Origin: Streptomyces lomondensis
Lineage (GTDB): Bacteria; Actinomycetota; Actinomycetes; Streptomycetales; Streptomycetaceae
Assembly (NCBI RefSeq): GCF_014651035.1
Contig: NZ_BMWC01000001.1
Coordinates: 434,001-498,000 of the forward strand
Reading direction: 5' to 3'
DNA: 64,000 bases
The translations under genes and the position numbers were made by a program. Below, piece by piece: positions 16,786-27,141 of the stretch (its first letter is position 1; each line of letters begins with the position of its first letter). The notes under the pieces were generated by a model. That model did no database searches. It was not told the DNA's origin and saw only the letters and a list, made by a program, of their open reading frames with translations.

Positions 16786-18678
16786 GTGACCGCCGTCACT
16801 GACCAGGACCACACCGAGCACGCCGATCAGCCGGACGACGCGGATCAGGCGGGATCCGACGGGAGTTCCGCCGAGAGTTCCGCAGGGGCTTCTTCGGCGG
16901 AGGCTTCCCAGGACACCTCCGGGGGGCGTTCCCAGGAGCACTCCGACCACGACCCCCACGCGCGCGTGCGGGACGGCCGTACGGACGCCACCGACGCCTG
17001 GGACGACGGTCTCATCGCACGGCGGGTCAACGAGACGACCGAGGGAAACCGGTTCCCCACCGCGGACAGCCGGTCCGCCACCCCGCCCGCGGTGACCCCG
17101 CTGGTGTACGACGGGGTGCTGCGCTCCCGACTCGAAGCGCTGCGCGAACTCGTCGGGCTCTCCCGCACCCGGCTCGACAGCCGGACGCTCGCGGGCGCCG
17201 GCCGGGTGCTCGACGAGGCGTCCGCGCGCCGCAGGCTCTCCGGGCAGCACACCGTCGTCGCCATCGCGGGCGCCACCGGCAGCGGCAAGTCGCAGCTGTT
17301 CAACGCGCTCGCCGGGGTGACCATCTCGGAGACCGGAGTACGCCGCCCCACCACCGCGGCACCCATCGCGTGCAGTTGGAGCGACGGGGCGGCGAGCCTC
17401 ATCGAACGGCTCGGCATCCCGCCCCGGCTGCGCCGCCGTCCGCTGCCGACCGGGGACGCGGAGTCCCAGCTGCGCGGGCTCGTCCTGATCGACCTGCCCG
17501 ACCACGACTCGGCGGCCGTACAGCACCGCGAGCACGTCGACCGCATCCTGGGGCTCGTGGACGCCGTCATCTGGGTCGTCGACCCGGAGAAGTACGCCGA
17601 CGCCGTCCTGCACGAGCGCTATCTGCGGCCGATGGCGGCCCACGCGGAGGTCATGTTCGTCGTCCTCAACCAGATCGACCGGTTGCCCGGGGAGGCCGCC
17701 GAGCAGGTCCTCGACGACCTGCGACGGCTGCTGGACGAGGACGGCATCGCCCTCGGGGAGTACGGCGAACCGGGTACGACCGTGCTCGCGCTGTCCGCGC
17801 TCACCGGGGACGGCGTCGGCGAGCTGCGCGAGGCGCTCGGCCAGTTCGTCGCGGAGCGTGGGGCACCGGCCCGCCGTATCTCGGCCGACGTGGACATCGC
17901 CGCGGCGCGGCTGTGGCCCGTCTACGCCACCCGGCGGCGGACCGGGCTCAGCGAACAGGCCCGGGAGGAGTTCGCGGACCGGCTCGCGGACGCGGTGGGT
18001 GCCACGGCGGCGGGCGAGGCGGCCGAACGCGCCTGGCTGCGCAACGCCAACCGCGCCTGCGGCACGCCCTGGCTGCGGCTGTGGCGCTGGTACCAGGACC
18101 GCGGCGAGCCCGCCACGGGGCGGCTGCCCTCGCGCACGCAGGCCGACGAGGAGGCCACCGCCCGACAGCGGGTCGAGCAGGCGGTGCGGACGGTCGCCGA
18201 CCGGGCCTCGGCCGGGCTGCCCGCGCCCTGGGCACAGGCGGTGCGCGAGGCGGCCGCCCGCGGCTCGCAGGGGCTGCCCGAGGCGCTGGACGAGCTGTCC
18301 GTGCGCGCGGGCGTCCCGACGGGGCGGCCGCCCCGGCCGGGGTGGTGGCCGGTGGCCGTGCTGTCGCAGGCCTCCATGACGATCCTGCAGTTCCTGGGCG
18401 GGCTGTGGCTGCTGGGCCAGATCGTCGGGGTCATGGCGCCGAACCTGGGGGTGCCGGTGCTGCTGATGGTGATCGGCATCGTCGGCGGTCCGCTCATCGA
18501 GTGGAGCTGCCGGCTGGCGGCCCGCGGCCCGGCCCGGCGCTACGGCCTGGAGGCGGAACGCCGGCTGCGGGAGGCGGCGGCCGGGTGCGGGAGGGCGCGG
18601 GTGCTGGATCCGGTGGCGGCGGAGTTGCTGCGGTACCGGGAGGTGCGGGAGCAGTACGGGAGGGTGGTGGGGGCGTAG
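16786..18678 (+). CDS. dynB: Dynamin-like GTPase with two membrane spans (DynB-like)
   Basis: The 630-residue protein begins with about 100 acidic, Ser/Asp-rich, low-complexity residues. The GTPase domain follows: P-loop AGATGSGKSQ (about 161-170), RRPTTAAPIACSW as the switch region, LIDLPDHDS as the DxxG equivalent, and VLNQIDRLPGEA as the N(T)QxD guanine-specificity segment. Near residues 525-580 two membrane helices (ILQFLGGLWLLGQIVGVMAP and VPVLLMVIGIVGGPLIEW) form a hairpin. The start GTG lies 3 nt after the first GTPase gene with AAGGAGAGG upstream, so the pair is an operon. A role in sporulation septation by analogy with Streptomyces DynB is likely. Confidence 0.78.
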   Translation: MTAVTDQDHTEHADQPDDADQAGSDGSSAESSAGASSAEASQDTSGGRSQEHSDHDPHARVRDGRTDATDAWDDGLIARRVNETTEGNRFPTADSRSATPPAVTPLVYDGVLRSRLEALRELVGLSRTRLDSRTLAGAGRVLDEASARRRLSGQHTVVAIAGATGSGKSQLFNALAGVTISETGVRRPTTAAPIACSWSDGAASLIERLGIPPRLRRRPLPTGDAESQLRGLVLIDLPDHDSAAVQHREHVDRILGLVDAVIWVVDPEKYADAVLHERYLRPMAAHAEVMFVVLNQIDRLPGEAAEQVLDDLRRLLDEDGIALGEYGEPGTTVLALSALTGDGVGELREALGQFVAERGAPARRISADVDIAAARLWPVYATRRRTGLSEQAREEFADRLADAVGATAAGEAAERAWLRNANRACGTPWLRLWRWYQDRGEPATGRLPSRTQADEEATARQRVEQAVRTVADRASAGLPAPWAQAVREAAARGSQGLPEALDELSVRAGVPTGRPPRPGWWPVAVLSQASMTILQFLGGLWLLGQIVGVMAPNLGVPVLLMVIGIVGGPLIEWSCRLAARGPARRYGLEAERRLREAAAGCGRARVLDPVAAELLRYREVREQYGRVVGA

Positions 18679-18977
18679 GGGCGTAGGGGCGTAGCCCGGA
18701 CCCGGCTGTGAGGGCGCGGCGGTTGTGACGGCCGCCGCGCCGTTCGGTGTATGGGGTGGTGACGGCCGCGGCGCCGCTCGGCGTACGCGGTGGTGACGGA
18801 CCGCTGACGCCACTCGGCGTCACCCGTTCCGGTGACGGCGTTGTCCACAGGTGGGCGGTGGTCCACAGCGCTCAGCGGGCCCGGCCCGGCGGCGGCACTC
18901 TGGCGACACAGCCGTACGGGACGGGCCCGTACGCGTGTCGGCCCGGTGTCCGAGTCCGGGCGAGGGAGGGGTTCGCG

Positions 18978-19454
18978 ATGAACGAGACGATGGTCTGCGC
19001 GGTCGGCAGGGTGGCGACGCAGCCGGTGTACCGGGAGATGGCGTCCGGCCCGTCGGCGAGGTTCCGGCTCGCGGTCACCGCGCGCTACTGGGACCGCGAG
19101 AAGAGCACCTGGACGGACGGGCACACCAACTTCTTCACGGTCTGGGCCAACCGCCAGCTCGCCACGAACACGGCGGCGTCGCTGACGGTGGGAGAGCCCG
19201 TGATCGTGCAGGGCAGGCTGAAGGTGCGCACCGACGTGCGCGAGGGGCAGAACTGGACCTCGGCGGACATCGACGCGGTCGCGATCGGCCACGACCTCGC
19301 CTGGGGCACCTCGGCCTTCCGGCGCGCAGGAAGGCCGGAGACGGCGACGCCGCCGACGCAGCCGGAGCCCAACTGGGAGACACCGCCCGAGGGTTCCGGG
19401 TCGGCCACGGACGTACCTCCTCAACAGCCTGTGGACACACCGGCGTTGACGTGA
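18978..19454 (+). CDS. ssbB: Single-stranded DNA-binding protein, SsbB type
   Basis: The 158-residue protein has an OB-fold in residues 1-110 (ETMVCAVGRVATQPVYR, FFTVWANRQLATNTAASL, VIVQGRLKVRT) and a short disordered tail that ends PVDTPALT rather than the DDDIPF acidic tip of housekeeping SsbA. The missing tip and the dynamin neighbourhood match SsbB, the Streptomyces paralogue needed for chromosome segregation during sporulation. ATG at 18978 follows GAGGGAGGGG. It stands 299 bp after the dynamin operon, so it probably has its own promoter; the 299-bp gap has GC-rich direct repeats (GGTGACGG, CGGCGT) but no clear gene. Confidence 0.88.
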   Translation: MNETMVCAVGRVATQPVYREMASGPSARFRLAVTARYWDREKSTWTDGHTNFFTVWANRQLATNTAASLTVGEPVIVQGRLKVRTDVREGQNWTSADIDAVAIGHDLAWGTSAFRRAGRPETATPPTQPEPNWETPPEGSGSATDVPPQQPVDTPALT

Positions 19455-19460
19455 CGTCAA
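19446..19460. promoter_or_regulatory. 15-bp perfect palindrome TTGACGTGACGTCAA
   Basis: This perfect odd palindrome straddles the ssbB stop codon (19452-19454). It is too short and lacks a T run for an intrinsic terminator, so it is more likely a protein-binding site for regulation of the following surface-protein gene. Confidence 0.4.
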
Positions 19461-19489
19461 TCACCATCCACCTGCTGCCCGAACTGCGG

Positions 19490-19537
19490 CTTATCGGCGA
19501 GTGCGCACCGTACAGCCAGGGATCACTTGCCGATAAG
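19490..19537. promoter_or_regulatory. Inverted repeat CTTATCGGC... upstream of the thioester protein
   Basis: CTTATCGGCGAGTG (19490-19503) is mirrored by CACTTGCCGATAAG (19524-19537), 13 of 14 positions matching, over a 20-bp spacer. A third related half-site TTGGCGATAAC lies at about 19557. The cluster sits about 200 bp before the surface protein start and looks like a cooperative operator. Confidence 0.5.
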
Positions 19538-19733
19538 CCCTGCTCACAAGGGATCTTGGCGATAACGATTCCGAGTCGGATCACTCGTCCGACCGTCTCA
19601 CCGGCAAGCACGGCCCGCCGCGTCCCTAGGATGCCGAGCATGGCTCTCGGGGCTCTTGCGGCCTGTGAGGCTTCTGATTCTGCTGGTGGGACCGTCCCCC
19701 CACGTCAACGGGTCCTGCTCGAAGGGGAATTTG

Positions 19734-21146
19734 GTGTTTGCTTCGTTCTCTGAGCTGTTCGTACGCAGGCGAGGGGCAGCCCGTCTCGCCGCCGCGACGG
19801 TGGTGTCCGGGCTCGTCGCCGCGGGCGGGCTGGCCGGTGCGCGCCAGGCGTCGGCCGCCGACGAGACGGCACGGAGCCAGGGCGGAGCGACCGCGACGAT
19901 AGCCGGACTCAAGACGTACGGGACCGCCGTCATACACGGCGGCGCGGGGGACCAGCACGTGTCGGCGGGCCTGTTCGAGATGTCCGTCGAGGGCGGCGGC
20001 ATGCTGCAGACGTACTGCGTCGACCTCCACAACCCCACGCAGCGGGACGCCAAGTACCACGAGACGCCCTGGAGCGGCACGTCCCTGGGCACCAACAAGG
20101 ACGCCGGCAAGATCCGCTGGATCCTGCAGAACTCCTACCCGCAGGTGAACGACCTCGCGGCGCTCGCCCGCAAGGCGGGTGTCCGCGGCGTGCTGACCGA
20201 GCAGGACGCGGCCTCCGGTACGCAGGTGGCGATCTGGCGCTACTCGGACGACGTGGCCGTCGACGCCCTCGACCCGCAGGCCGAGCAGCTCGCGGACTAC
20301 CTGGAGAAGAGCGCCCGCAACCTGCCCGAGCCCCGGGCCTCACTCACCCTCGACCCGTCCGCCGTCTCCGGCCGCCCGGGGGAGCGGCTCGGCCCGGTGA
20401 CGGTGCGCACCAACGCCGGCAGCGCGACGGTCACCCCGCCCGCGGACGCCGCCACGAGCGGAGTCCGGATCGTCGACAAGCAGGGCAAGCCCGTCACCTC
20501 CACGACCGACGGCGGACAGGTGTTCTTCGAGGTGCCGGAGGACGCGGCGGCCGGCACGGCGGAGCTGACCGTGCAGGCCTCCACCACCGTGCCGGTCGGC
20601 CGCGCCTTCGCCTCCGAGAGCCGGAGCCAGACGCAGATCCTGGCCGGGTCCAGCGAGTCGACGGTGTCGGCGACGGCCGGGGCGACCTGGGCGAAGCAGG
20701 GGCCGATCCCGGCACTGACGGCGGCGAAGAACTGCGCCGAGGGCGGCGTCGACATCATCGCGTCCAACAAGGGCGACGAGCCGTTCACCTTCGAACTGGC
20801 CGGACTCGAGCACACCGTCGCCGCGGGCGAGACCCGCACGGTGACGGTCCCGCTCCAGGAGGACCAGGCGTACGACTTCACGATCCACGGCCCCGGCGGC
20901 TTCGAGAAGCGCTTCACCGGCATGCTGGACTGCCGGATCCAGGGCCCCGAGACGGGCACCACCACACAGACCCTCAGCGAACCGACCCCGGTCGCACCGG
21001 GCGGCTCGGCCACCGACACCAACCTCGCCGAAACCGGCGGCTCCGGCGTCACGCCCCTGATCGCGGGCATCGCCATCGGCCTGGTCGTGATCGGCGGGGC
21101 GACCCTGGTCGTGCTGCGGCGCCGGGAGCCGGCGGCGGGGGACTGA
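19734..21146 (+). CDS. Cell-wall-anchored thioester-domain surface protein
   Basis: The 470-residue exported protein has a signal peptide (basic RRRGAAR, hydrophobic core to about residue 37, cut near ASA-AD). A thioester domain follows: Cys95 in TYCVDLHNP and Gln164 in SGTQVAIWRYSD can form the internal Cys-Gln bond seen in Gram-positive adhesins. Immunoglobulin-like repeats fill the middle. The C-terminus has LAETG (about 431-435), a membrane helix and an RRREP tail, the class E sortase signal of Streptomyces. It is therefore covalently attached to peptidoglycan and may bind surfaces or hosts. The start GTG follows GAAGGGGA. Confidence 0.88.
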   Translation: MFASFSELFVRRRGAARLAAATVVSGLVAAGGLAGARQASAADETARSQGGATATIAGLKTYGTAVIHGGAGDQHVSAGLFEMSVEGGGMLQTYCVDLHNPTQRDAKYHETPWSGTSLGTNKDAGKIRWILQNSYPQVNDLAALARKAGVRGVLTEQDAASGTQVAIWRYSDDVAVDALDPQAEQLADYLEKSARNLPEPRASLTLDPSAVSGRPGERLGPVTVRTNAGSATVTPPADAATSGVRIVDKQGKPVTSTTDGGQVFFEVPEDAAAGTAELTVQASTTVPVGRAFASESRSQTQILAGSSESTVSATAGATWAKQGPIPALTAAKNCAEGGVDIIASNKGDEPFTFELAGLEHTVAAGETRTVTVPLQEDQAYDFTIHGPGGFEKRFTGMLDCRIQGPETGTTTQTLSEPTPVAPGGSATDTNLAETGGSGVTPLIAGIAIGLVVIGGATLVVLRRREPAAGD

Positions 21147-21195
21147 CCGACGGCTTCGGGGACCGGTCCCGGCAGGCTCCGCCTACCGTGCGCCC

Positions 21196-21480
21196 ATGAC
21201 GGAGGTCGAGCCGGGCATGACGCGCAGGCAGGTCAGGCGCCTGCTGGGAAGCCCCACGCAGTCCATCAACGACAGGCAGTTCCTGGCCCGGTACTCGACG
21301 AGGTCCTCCCTGGACCTGAGGATCTGGCCGCGCCGGAACCGGTCCGAGGCCTGGGTGTACGCGGACACCCCGCACACGGGGCTCGCGACGTTCATCCACT
21401 TCAGACGAGGACGAGTGGACAGGGTCTCCACCAGCCCGCTGCCCGGCCCCGGTCCAGAGGGCCCCGTGGACCCTGGGTGA
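21196..21480 (+). CDS. Small BamE/SmpA-like unknown protein
   Basis: The 94-residue protein opens TEVEPGMTRRQVRRLLGSPTQ, a short motif shared with the BamE/SmpA-like fold (GMTxxQVxxLLG-P). A WVYAD strand and FIHFRRGRVDRVS follow, also typical of that fold. No signal peptide or lipobox is seen, so it is probably cytoplasmic here and its function is unknown. No strong ribosome site precedes the ATG. It lies 49 bp after the surface protein but a shared role is not evident. Confidence 0.55.
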   Translation: MTEVEPGMTRRQVRRLLGSPTQSINDRQFLARYSTRSSLDLRIWPRRNRSEAWVYADTPHTGLATFIHFRRGRVDRVSTSPLPGPGPEGPVDPG

Positions 21481-21554
21481 GGGTCGGCCCGGGCTGACGG
21501 TCTGTGCTCCGCACAACTGCTCAGCATCTACGGCGGGTTACTGGAGCTCACGGC

Positions 21555-22862
21555 ATGATGGCTCCGGTGGACCCGACACATGGCACACCGCACCAGCCCC
21601 GAAGACGCTGGGGAGTTTTCGCCCTGAGGGATTTCCGCCTGCTCTGGGTGGGCGAGACCGTGAGTGGTCTGGGCAACAGTGTCACCGGCGTGGCGCTGCC
21701 ACTGACCGCGGTCGTGGTGCTGGACGCCGACTCCACTGGCATCGGCCTGATCACCGCAGCGGTGTGGCTCCCCTGGCTGCTGGTCGGTCTGCCGGTGGGC
21801 GCATGGGTGGACCGGATGCGCAAACGGCACCTGATGCTCGTGTGCGATCTGGTGTCCGCCGCCGCGTTGGTGAGCGTTCCACTGGCGGCATGGCTGGACA
21901 CGCTCACCTTTCCGCACATGGTCGTCGTCGCGTTGATCTGCGGCACCGCGGCAGTGTGCTTCAACACCGCCTATCACTCGTACATCCGGATCGTGCTCGA
22001 CGGCCGCAACCTCCTGGAGGGCAACGCCAAGCTCCAGGGCAGCGAGGCGGTCACCCACGTCGCCGGGCCAGGGGTGGCGGGGCTGCTCGCCCAGGCGTTC
22101 GGCGCGGTCGCCGCGCTCCTCGCCGACGCGGTGACATTCCTTGTCTCTGCCGTCTGCCTGAAGTCGATCAGGGTGGCCGAACCCGACCGCGCTCCCGACG
22201 AGGAGCGCGACTCCCTCCGACGGCAGATCGCCGAAGGGCTCCGCTTCGTCAGCCGGGACCGCTACCTGCGGCCCATGGTCACCTGGGGTGCCGTGATCAA
22301 CATGGCGCTGATGGGCTACCAGGCGGTGCAAGTCGTGTTCCTCATCCGTACCGTCGGGCTGAACCCGGCCACGGCCGGGCTGCTGCTGGCCGGCGGCAGC
22401 GCCGGCGGCGTCGTGGGCGCCCTGCTGGCCACCAGGGTCACCCGGCGGTTCGGCTCCGCGCGCGGGCTGCTTCTCCTCCAGGCCGCCACCTCGCCGTTCG
22501 CGCTGCTCATGCCCATGACCACGGCAGGGCCGGGACTGCTGCTGTTCGCGACGGGCGCTTTTGTTGTCGGGATCGGCATCTCCGTGGCCAACATCGTGGT
22601 CGGCAGCTTCCGGCAGACCTACTGCCCACCGCAGATGCTCGGCCGGGTCGTGGCGACGGCCATGGTGATCAACCACGGCACCATTCCGGTCGGATCGCTG
22701 CTCGGCGGCGTGCTCGGCGACGCCGTCGGATACCGGTCCGCCATGTGGATCATGACGGGTGCCGTGGCGCCCTGTTGGCTGATCCTCGCCCTGAGCCCCA
22801 TGCGCCGCGAGCGCGACCTTCCGCAGGCCCGTGGGCACGAGCAGGTGCACGCCAAGGGTTGA
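21555..22862 (+). CDS. MFS transporter, multidrug-efflux type
   Basis: The 435-residue protein has the usual 12 membrane helices with a short cytoplasmic N-terminus. Loop 2-3 contains GAWVDRMRKRHLM, the MFS signature, and the second half holds SARGLLLLQAATSPFA. It resembles the MFS_3/enterobactin-exporter-like group of drug or siderophore exporters. The substrate is unknown. The ATG at 21555 follows CTGGAGC; the next ATG at 21558 is an alternative. No regulator gene adjoins it. Confidence 0.82.
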   Translation: MMAPVDPTHGTPHQPRRRWGVFALRDFRLLWVGETVSGLGNSVTGVALPLTAVVVLDADSTGIGLITAAVWLPWLLVGLPVGAWVDRMRKRHLMLVCDLVSAAALVSVPLAAWLDTLTFPHMVVVALICGTAAVCFNTAYHSYIRIVLDGRNLLEGNAKLQGSEAVTHVAGPGVAGLLAQAFGAVAALLADAVTFLVSAVCLKSIRVAEPDRAPDEERDSLRRQIAEGLRFVSRDRYLRPMVTWGAVINMALMGYQAVQVVFLIRTVGLNPATAGLLLAGGSAGGVVGALLATRVTRRFGSARGLLLLQAATSPFALLMPMTTAGPGLLLFATGAFVVGIGISVANIVVGSFRQTYCPPQMLGRVVATAMVINHGTIPVGSLLGGVLGDAVGYRSAMWIMTGAVAPCWLILALSPMRRERDLPQARGHEQVHAKG

Positions 22863-22866
22863 TCAT

Positions 22867-23334
22867 CTACGCACGGGATGAGCGATCGGTGGCTGACTTG
22901 TCCACCGGGCGGGCGGCTGCGGCGGCAGCGAGGGCCAGCATCAGCGCTATCGCGCCCACGATGATGTTGTTGGTGATGGTCCGGGTGGTGCTGACGTCAC
23001 CTGCCACGACCCAGGGCGCGACGATCGTCCACACGCTGAGCGCACAAGCGGCCCACGCCATGCTGTGTGAGCGCTCGTATGCCCGGCCGAAGCCCCCGCT
23101 CATGATCAGAGCGTAGGCGATGCCGACGATCAGGTTGTTGACCGTCAGGGTGGAGAATTCGTTGAAACCCGCGATCCACGGTGAGGCCGCCAGGTAGAGG
23201 CCTGTGAGCAGGGCCAGGGTCTCGACGGCTTGCGCCCTCGGGGTCGTCGCGACGCGCTCGGCCATCTCATGCCTGCTGCGCATTGCGATGATGTCGGGAT
23301 GCGTTTCCATGCCCGGCCGGGGTTGGGTCGCCAT
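22867..23334 (-). CDS. SPW repeat membrane protein
   Basis: The 155-residue protein has four membrane helices in two SPW repeats: YLAASPWIAGF and VWTIVAPWVVAG, each after a helix and followed by NNLIVGIA or NNIIVGAIA. SPW proteins are small integral membrane proteins of unknown function in actinobacteria. AGGAGG lies 7 nt before the ATG at 23334, which decides against longer starts. It converges with the MFS gene, whose stop is 5 bp away. Confidence 0.85.
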   Translation of the reverse strand: MATQPRPGMETHPDIIAMRSRHEMAERVATTPRAQAVETLALLTGLYLAASPWIAGFNEFSTLTVNNLIVGIAYALIMSGGFGRAYERSHSMAWAACALSVWTIVAPWVVAGDVSTTRTITNNIIVGAIALMLALAAAAAARPVDKSATDRSSRA

Positions 23335-23894
23335 TCCGCTACCTCCTAATTGCCCAGTTATGTCCCTTATGTCGGAGCGAGTACCCCCCTGGCACGGGAT
23401 AACCATCGCGGAACCGCCTGAGTCCGGCAGTCCAGAGCCAGGCGCACATCATGAGTTCGAGGGCATCGCGTCTTCTGACGTTGGTGCCCGTTTCAGTGTC
23501 GCCGGCATCGAGTGGATGGAGTTCACCGCCACTGATCGCCAGGAGAACCCGCCAGCGGACAAGGCGAACTGACATCCACGAGACGACGGGCGGCCCGTGG
23601 AGACGGCGGACATCGTGGTGCCCGCGGCTCACTGCGAGATCGTCTACGAGATCCCGATCAAGCGGTAGCAGCGGAACTCCCCCCGGCATGGGCTGTCGAG
23701 TGATCACCCTGGGCCGTGCGAGGGCGCCCGAGGTCGACCAAAGGCGACCGACAGTGACAGGCGAGTCTCAGCCGTCCGACACAAACTTCCAGGTCAGAGG
23801 CCCCACACGATACGCGTTTCCACCCAGGGGTAGCGGTACGGCAAGATGGGGTGTATCTGCCCACTGTCAGATTCAAGCTGCCGGACGGTTTCTC
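23335..23894. other. 560-bp region without a supported gene
   Basis: The stretch separates the divergent SPW and EttA genes. A frame at about 23600-23667 (METADIVVPAAHCEIVYEIPI...) could be a leftover of a degraded gene, but nothing else supports it. The last 60 bp should hold the ettA promoter. Confidence 0.35.
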
Positions 23895-25559
<1,665 letters not shown>

Positions 25560-25561
25560 TC

Positions 25562-25975
25562 TTGCGGCACATCTACCGCTGCCCGCTGCGCTGGGCGGAC
25601 ATGGACGCGTACGGCCACGTCAACAACGTGGTGTTCCTCCGCTACCTGGAGGAGGCCCGTATCGACTTCCTGTTCCGCCCGGAGAAGGACTTCAAGCAGG
25701 GGTCCGTGGTGGCTCGCCATGAGATCGACTACAAGCGGCAGCTGGTCCACCGGCACGAGCCGGTGGACATCGAGCTGTGGGTCACGGAGATCAGGGCGGC
25801 GTCCTTCACCCTCACCTACGAGGTGAAGGACGGCGACGTCGTCTACGTCCGGGCCTCGACGGTGATAGTGCCGTTCGACTTCGAGGCCCAGCGCCCGCGC
25901 CGGATCACCTCCGAGGAGCGGGAGTTCCTCCAGGAGTACACGGATGACGACGAGGGGGAGGCCGTCGCCGCATGA
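25562..25975 (+). CDS. Acyl-CoA thioesterase, 4HBT hotdog fold
   Basis: The 137-residue protein is a single hotdog domain of the YbgC/4-hydroxybenzoyl-CoA thioesterase type. The catalytic loop WADMDAYGHVNNVVFLRYLEEARI carries the conserved Asp and the HVNN segment. It probably hydrolyses acyl-CoA thioesters in the cytoplasm. The TTG at 25562 lies just after the ettA stop, so it is co-transcribed with ettA. Its stop overlaps the start of the next gene (ATGA). Confidence 0.88.
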   Translation: MRHIYRCPLRWADMDAYGHVNNVVFLRYLEEARIDFLFRPEKDFKQGSVVARHEIDYKRQLVHRHEPVDIELWVTEIRAASFTLTYEVKDGDVVYVRASTVIVPFDFEAQRPRRITSEEREFLQEYTDDDEGEAVAA

Positions 25976-26640
25976 CGGTGCTCCACCTCGCCGACGAGGG
26001 GGAGGCGGCGGATCTCGCCGCCTTCCTCTCCCGGCTGCTCCACTACGACCGTGGGGCCGCGGTGCGCCTCCAGGCGGCGGGCACCGCACTGGCCGTCTTC
26101 GGGCGGCCGCCGTCCTTCGAGGTGCTGGCCGTGCGGGCGGTGCGGCTGGCGAAGCCGTACGAGAGCGGCATCGAGGTCACCTTGGACGTGACCGTGTCCG
26201 CCGGTGAGCTGCTGGAGTCGGTGGACGAGGCGGGTGCCACGGCCGTGGTGCCGGGGGCGGTGACCGGGCCGCCGTGGGCGGGCGTGCTGCCGCCGCGCGG
26301 CGGCTGGCGGCCCGAGCCGGGGCTGCCCGCGCCGGACGCGCTGCGGTCCCTGGTGGCCGCCGGGGTCGCCGAGTTCCGCTCCCGTACGCAGGAGTTGCCC
26401 TCCGAGCGGCGGACCAGGGCGGAGCTGGACCGGATCGGCCGGGACATCTGGTCCCGTACGGTCGGCGAGACCCGGCTCCCCGTCCGGGCCGTGCACGCGG
26501 CGCAGTCGCTCGGCTTCCTGCGGCCCGGGGCGGCGCCGGCGCTGTTCTCGTCGGGCGCGTGGCTCCGGCTGCGCACCCCCTACGGGTCGATCGCCGTACG
26601 GCGGGCCGGGCTCGGGGCGCTGGACGTCAGCGTCCGCTGA
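25972..26640 (+). CDS. Conserved actinobacterial protein of unknown function
   Basis: The 222-residue protein has no recognised domain. It contains FLSRLLHYDRGAAVRLQ early and SRTVGETRLPVRAVHAAQSLGF and LRTPYGSIAVRR late, with no membrane helix or signal. It overlaps the thioesterase gene by 4 nt, so the three genes from ettA onward form a unit. Its helical Arg-rich C-terminal half suggests nucleic-acid or protein binding, but that is a guess. Confidence 0.7.
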   Translation: MTVLHLADEGEAADLAAFLSRLLHYDRGAAVRLQAAGTALAVFGRPPSFEVLAVRAVRLAKPYESGIEVTLDVTVSAGELLESVDEAGATAVVPGAVTGPPWAGVLPPRGGWRPEPGLPAPDALRSLVAAGVAEFRSRTQELPSERRTRAELDRIGRDIWSRTVGETRLPVRAVHAAQSLGFLRPGAAPALFSSGAWLRLRTPYGSIAVRRAGLGALDVSVR

Positions 26641-26661
26641 CCCTCGCCACGCCCCCGTGTG

Positions 26662-27075
26662 TCAGCCCGGGGCGTTCACCATCGACGCCGCCGCGTACGT
26701 CAGGTAGTTCCACAGCGTGTGCTCGTGCTCCTCGGACAGCCCGAGCTCCTCGACGGCGACCCGCATGTGCTTCAGCCAGGCGTCGTGCGCCGCACGGTCG
26801 ACCGTGAAGGGCGCGTGCCGCATCCGCAGGCGGGGGTGACCGCGGTTGTCGCTGTACGTCGTGGGGCCGCCCCAGTACTGGATGAGGAAGAGCGTGAGGC
26901 GCTCCTCGGCCGGGCCGAGGTCCTCCTCCGGGTACATGGGCCGCAGCAGCGGGTCCTCGGCGACTCCCTCGTAGAAACGGTGGACGAGCCGACGGAAGGT
27001 CTCCTCCCCGCCGACCTGCTCGTAGAAGGTCTGCTCCTGAAGCGTGCCGCGCCGAATCTCTTTCACGCCCTCCAT
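26662..27075 (-). CDS. Truncated hemoglobin, group II (GlbO-like)
   Basis: The 137-residue protein is a two-over-two globin of group II. The N-terminus QTFYEQVGGEETFRRLVHRFYEGV holds B-helix residues; LFLIQYWGGPTTYSDNRGHPRLRMRH carries the conserved Tyr/Trp and the proximal His region (RMRHAPF). It binds haem and reacts with oxygen, nitric oxide or peroxide. The ATG at 27075 gives MEGVKEIRRGTLQ with GAGAG upstream. It is convergent with the upstream unknown gene and divergent from the methyltransferase, with 66 bp between starts. Confidence 0.9.
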   Translation of the reverse strand: MEGVKEIRRGTLQEQTFYEQVGGEETFRRLVHRFYEGVAEDPLLRPMYPEEDLGPAEERLTLFLIQYWGGPTTYSDNRGHPRLRMRHAPFTVDRAAHDAWLKHMRVAVEELGLSEEHEHTLWNYLTYAAASMVNAPG

Positions 27076-27141
27076 GCTCTCAGACGCCGGGACATAGGAC
27101 TCAAGACCTAGGACCGGCCCCGGTGCCCTTAGTGTGGGGGT

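Noticed and set aside
16129..18813. 894-codon minus-strand frame opposite the dynamin genes
   Set aside because: No motifs; the dynamin frames carry P-loops and membrane helices.
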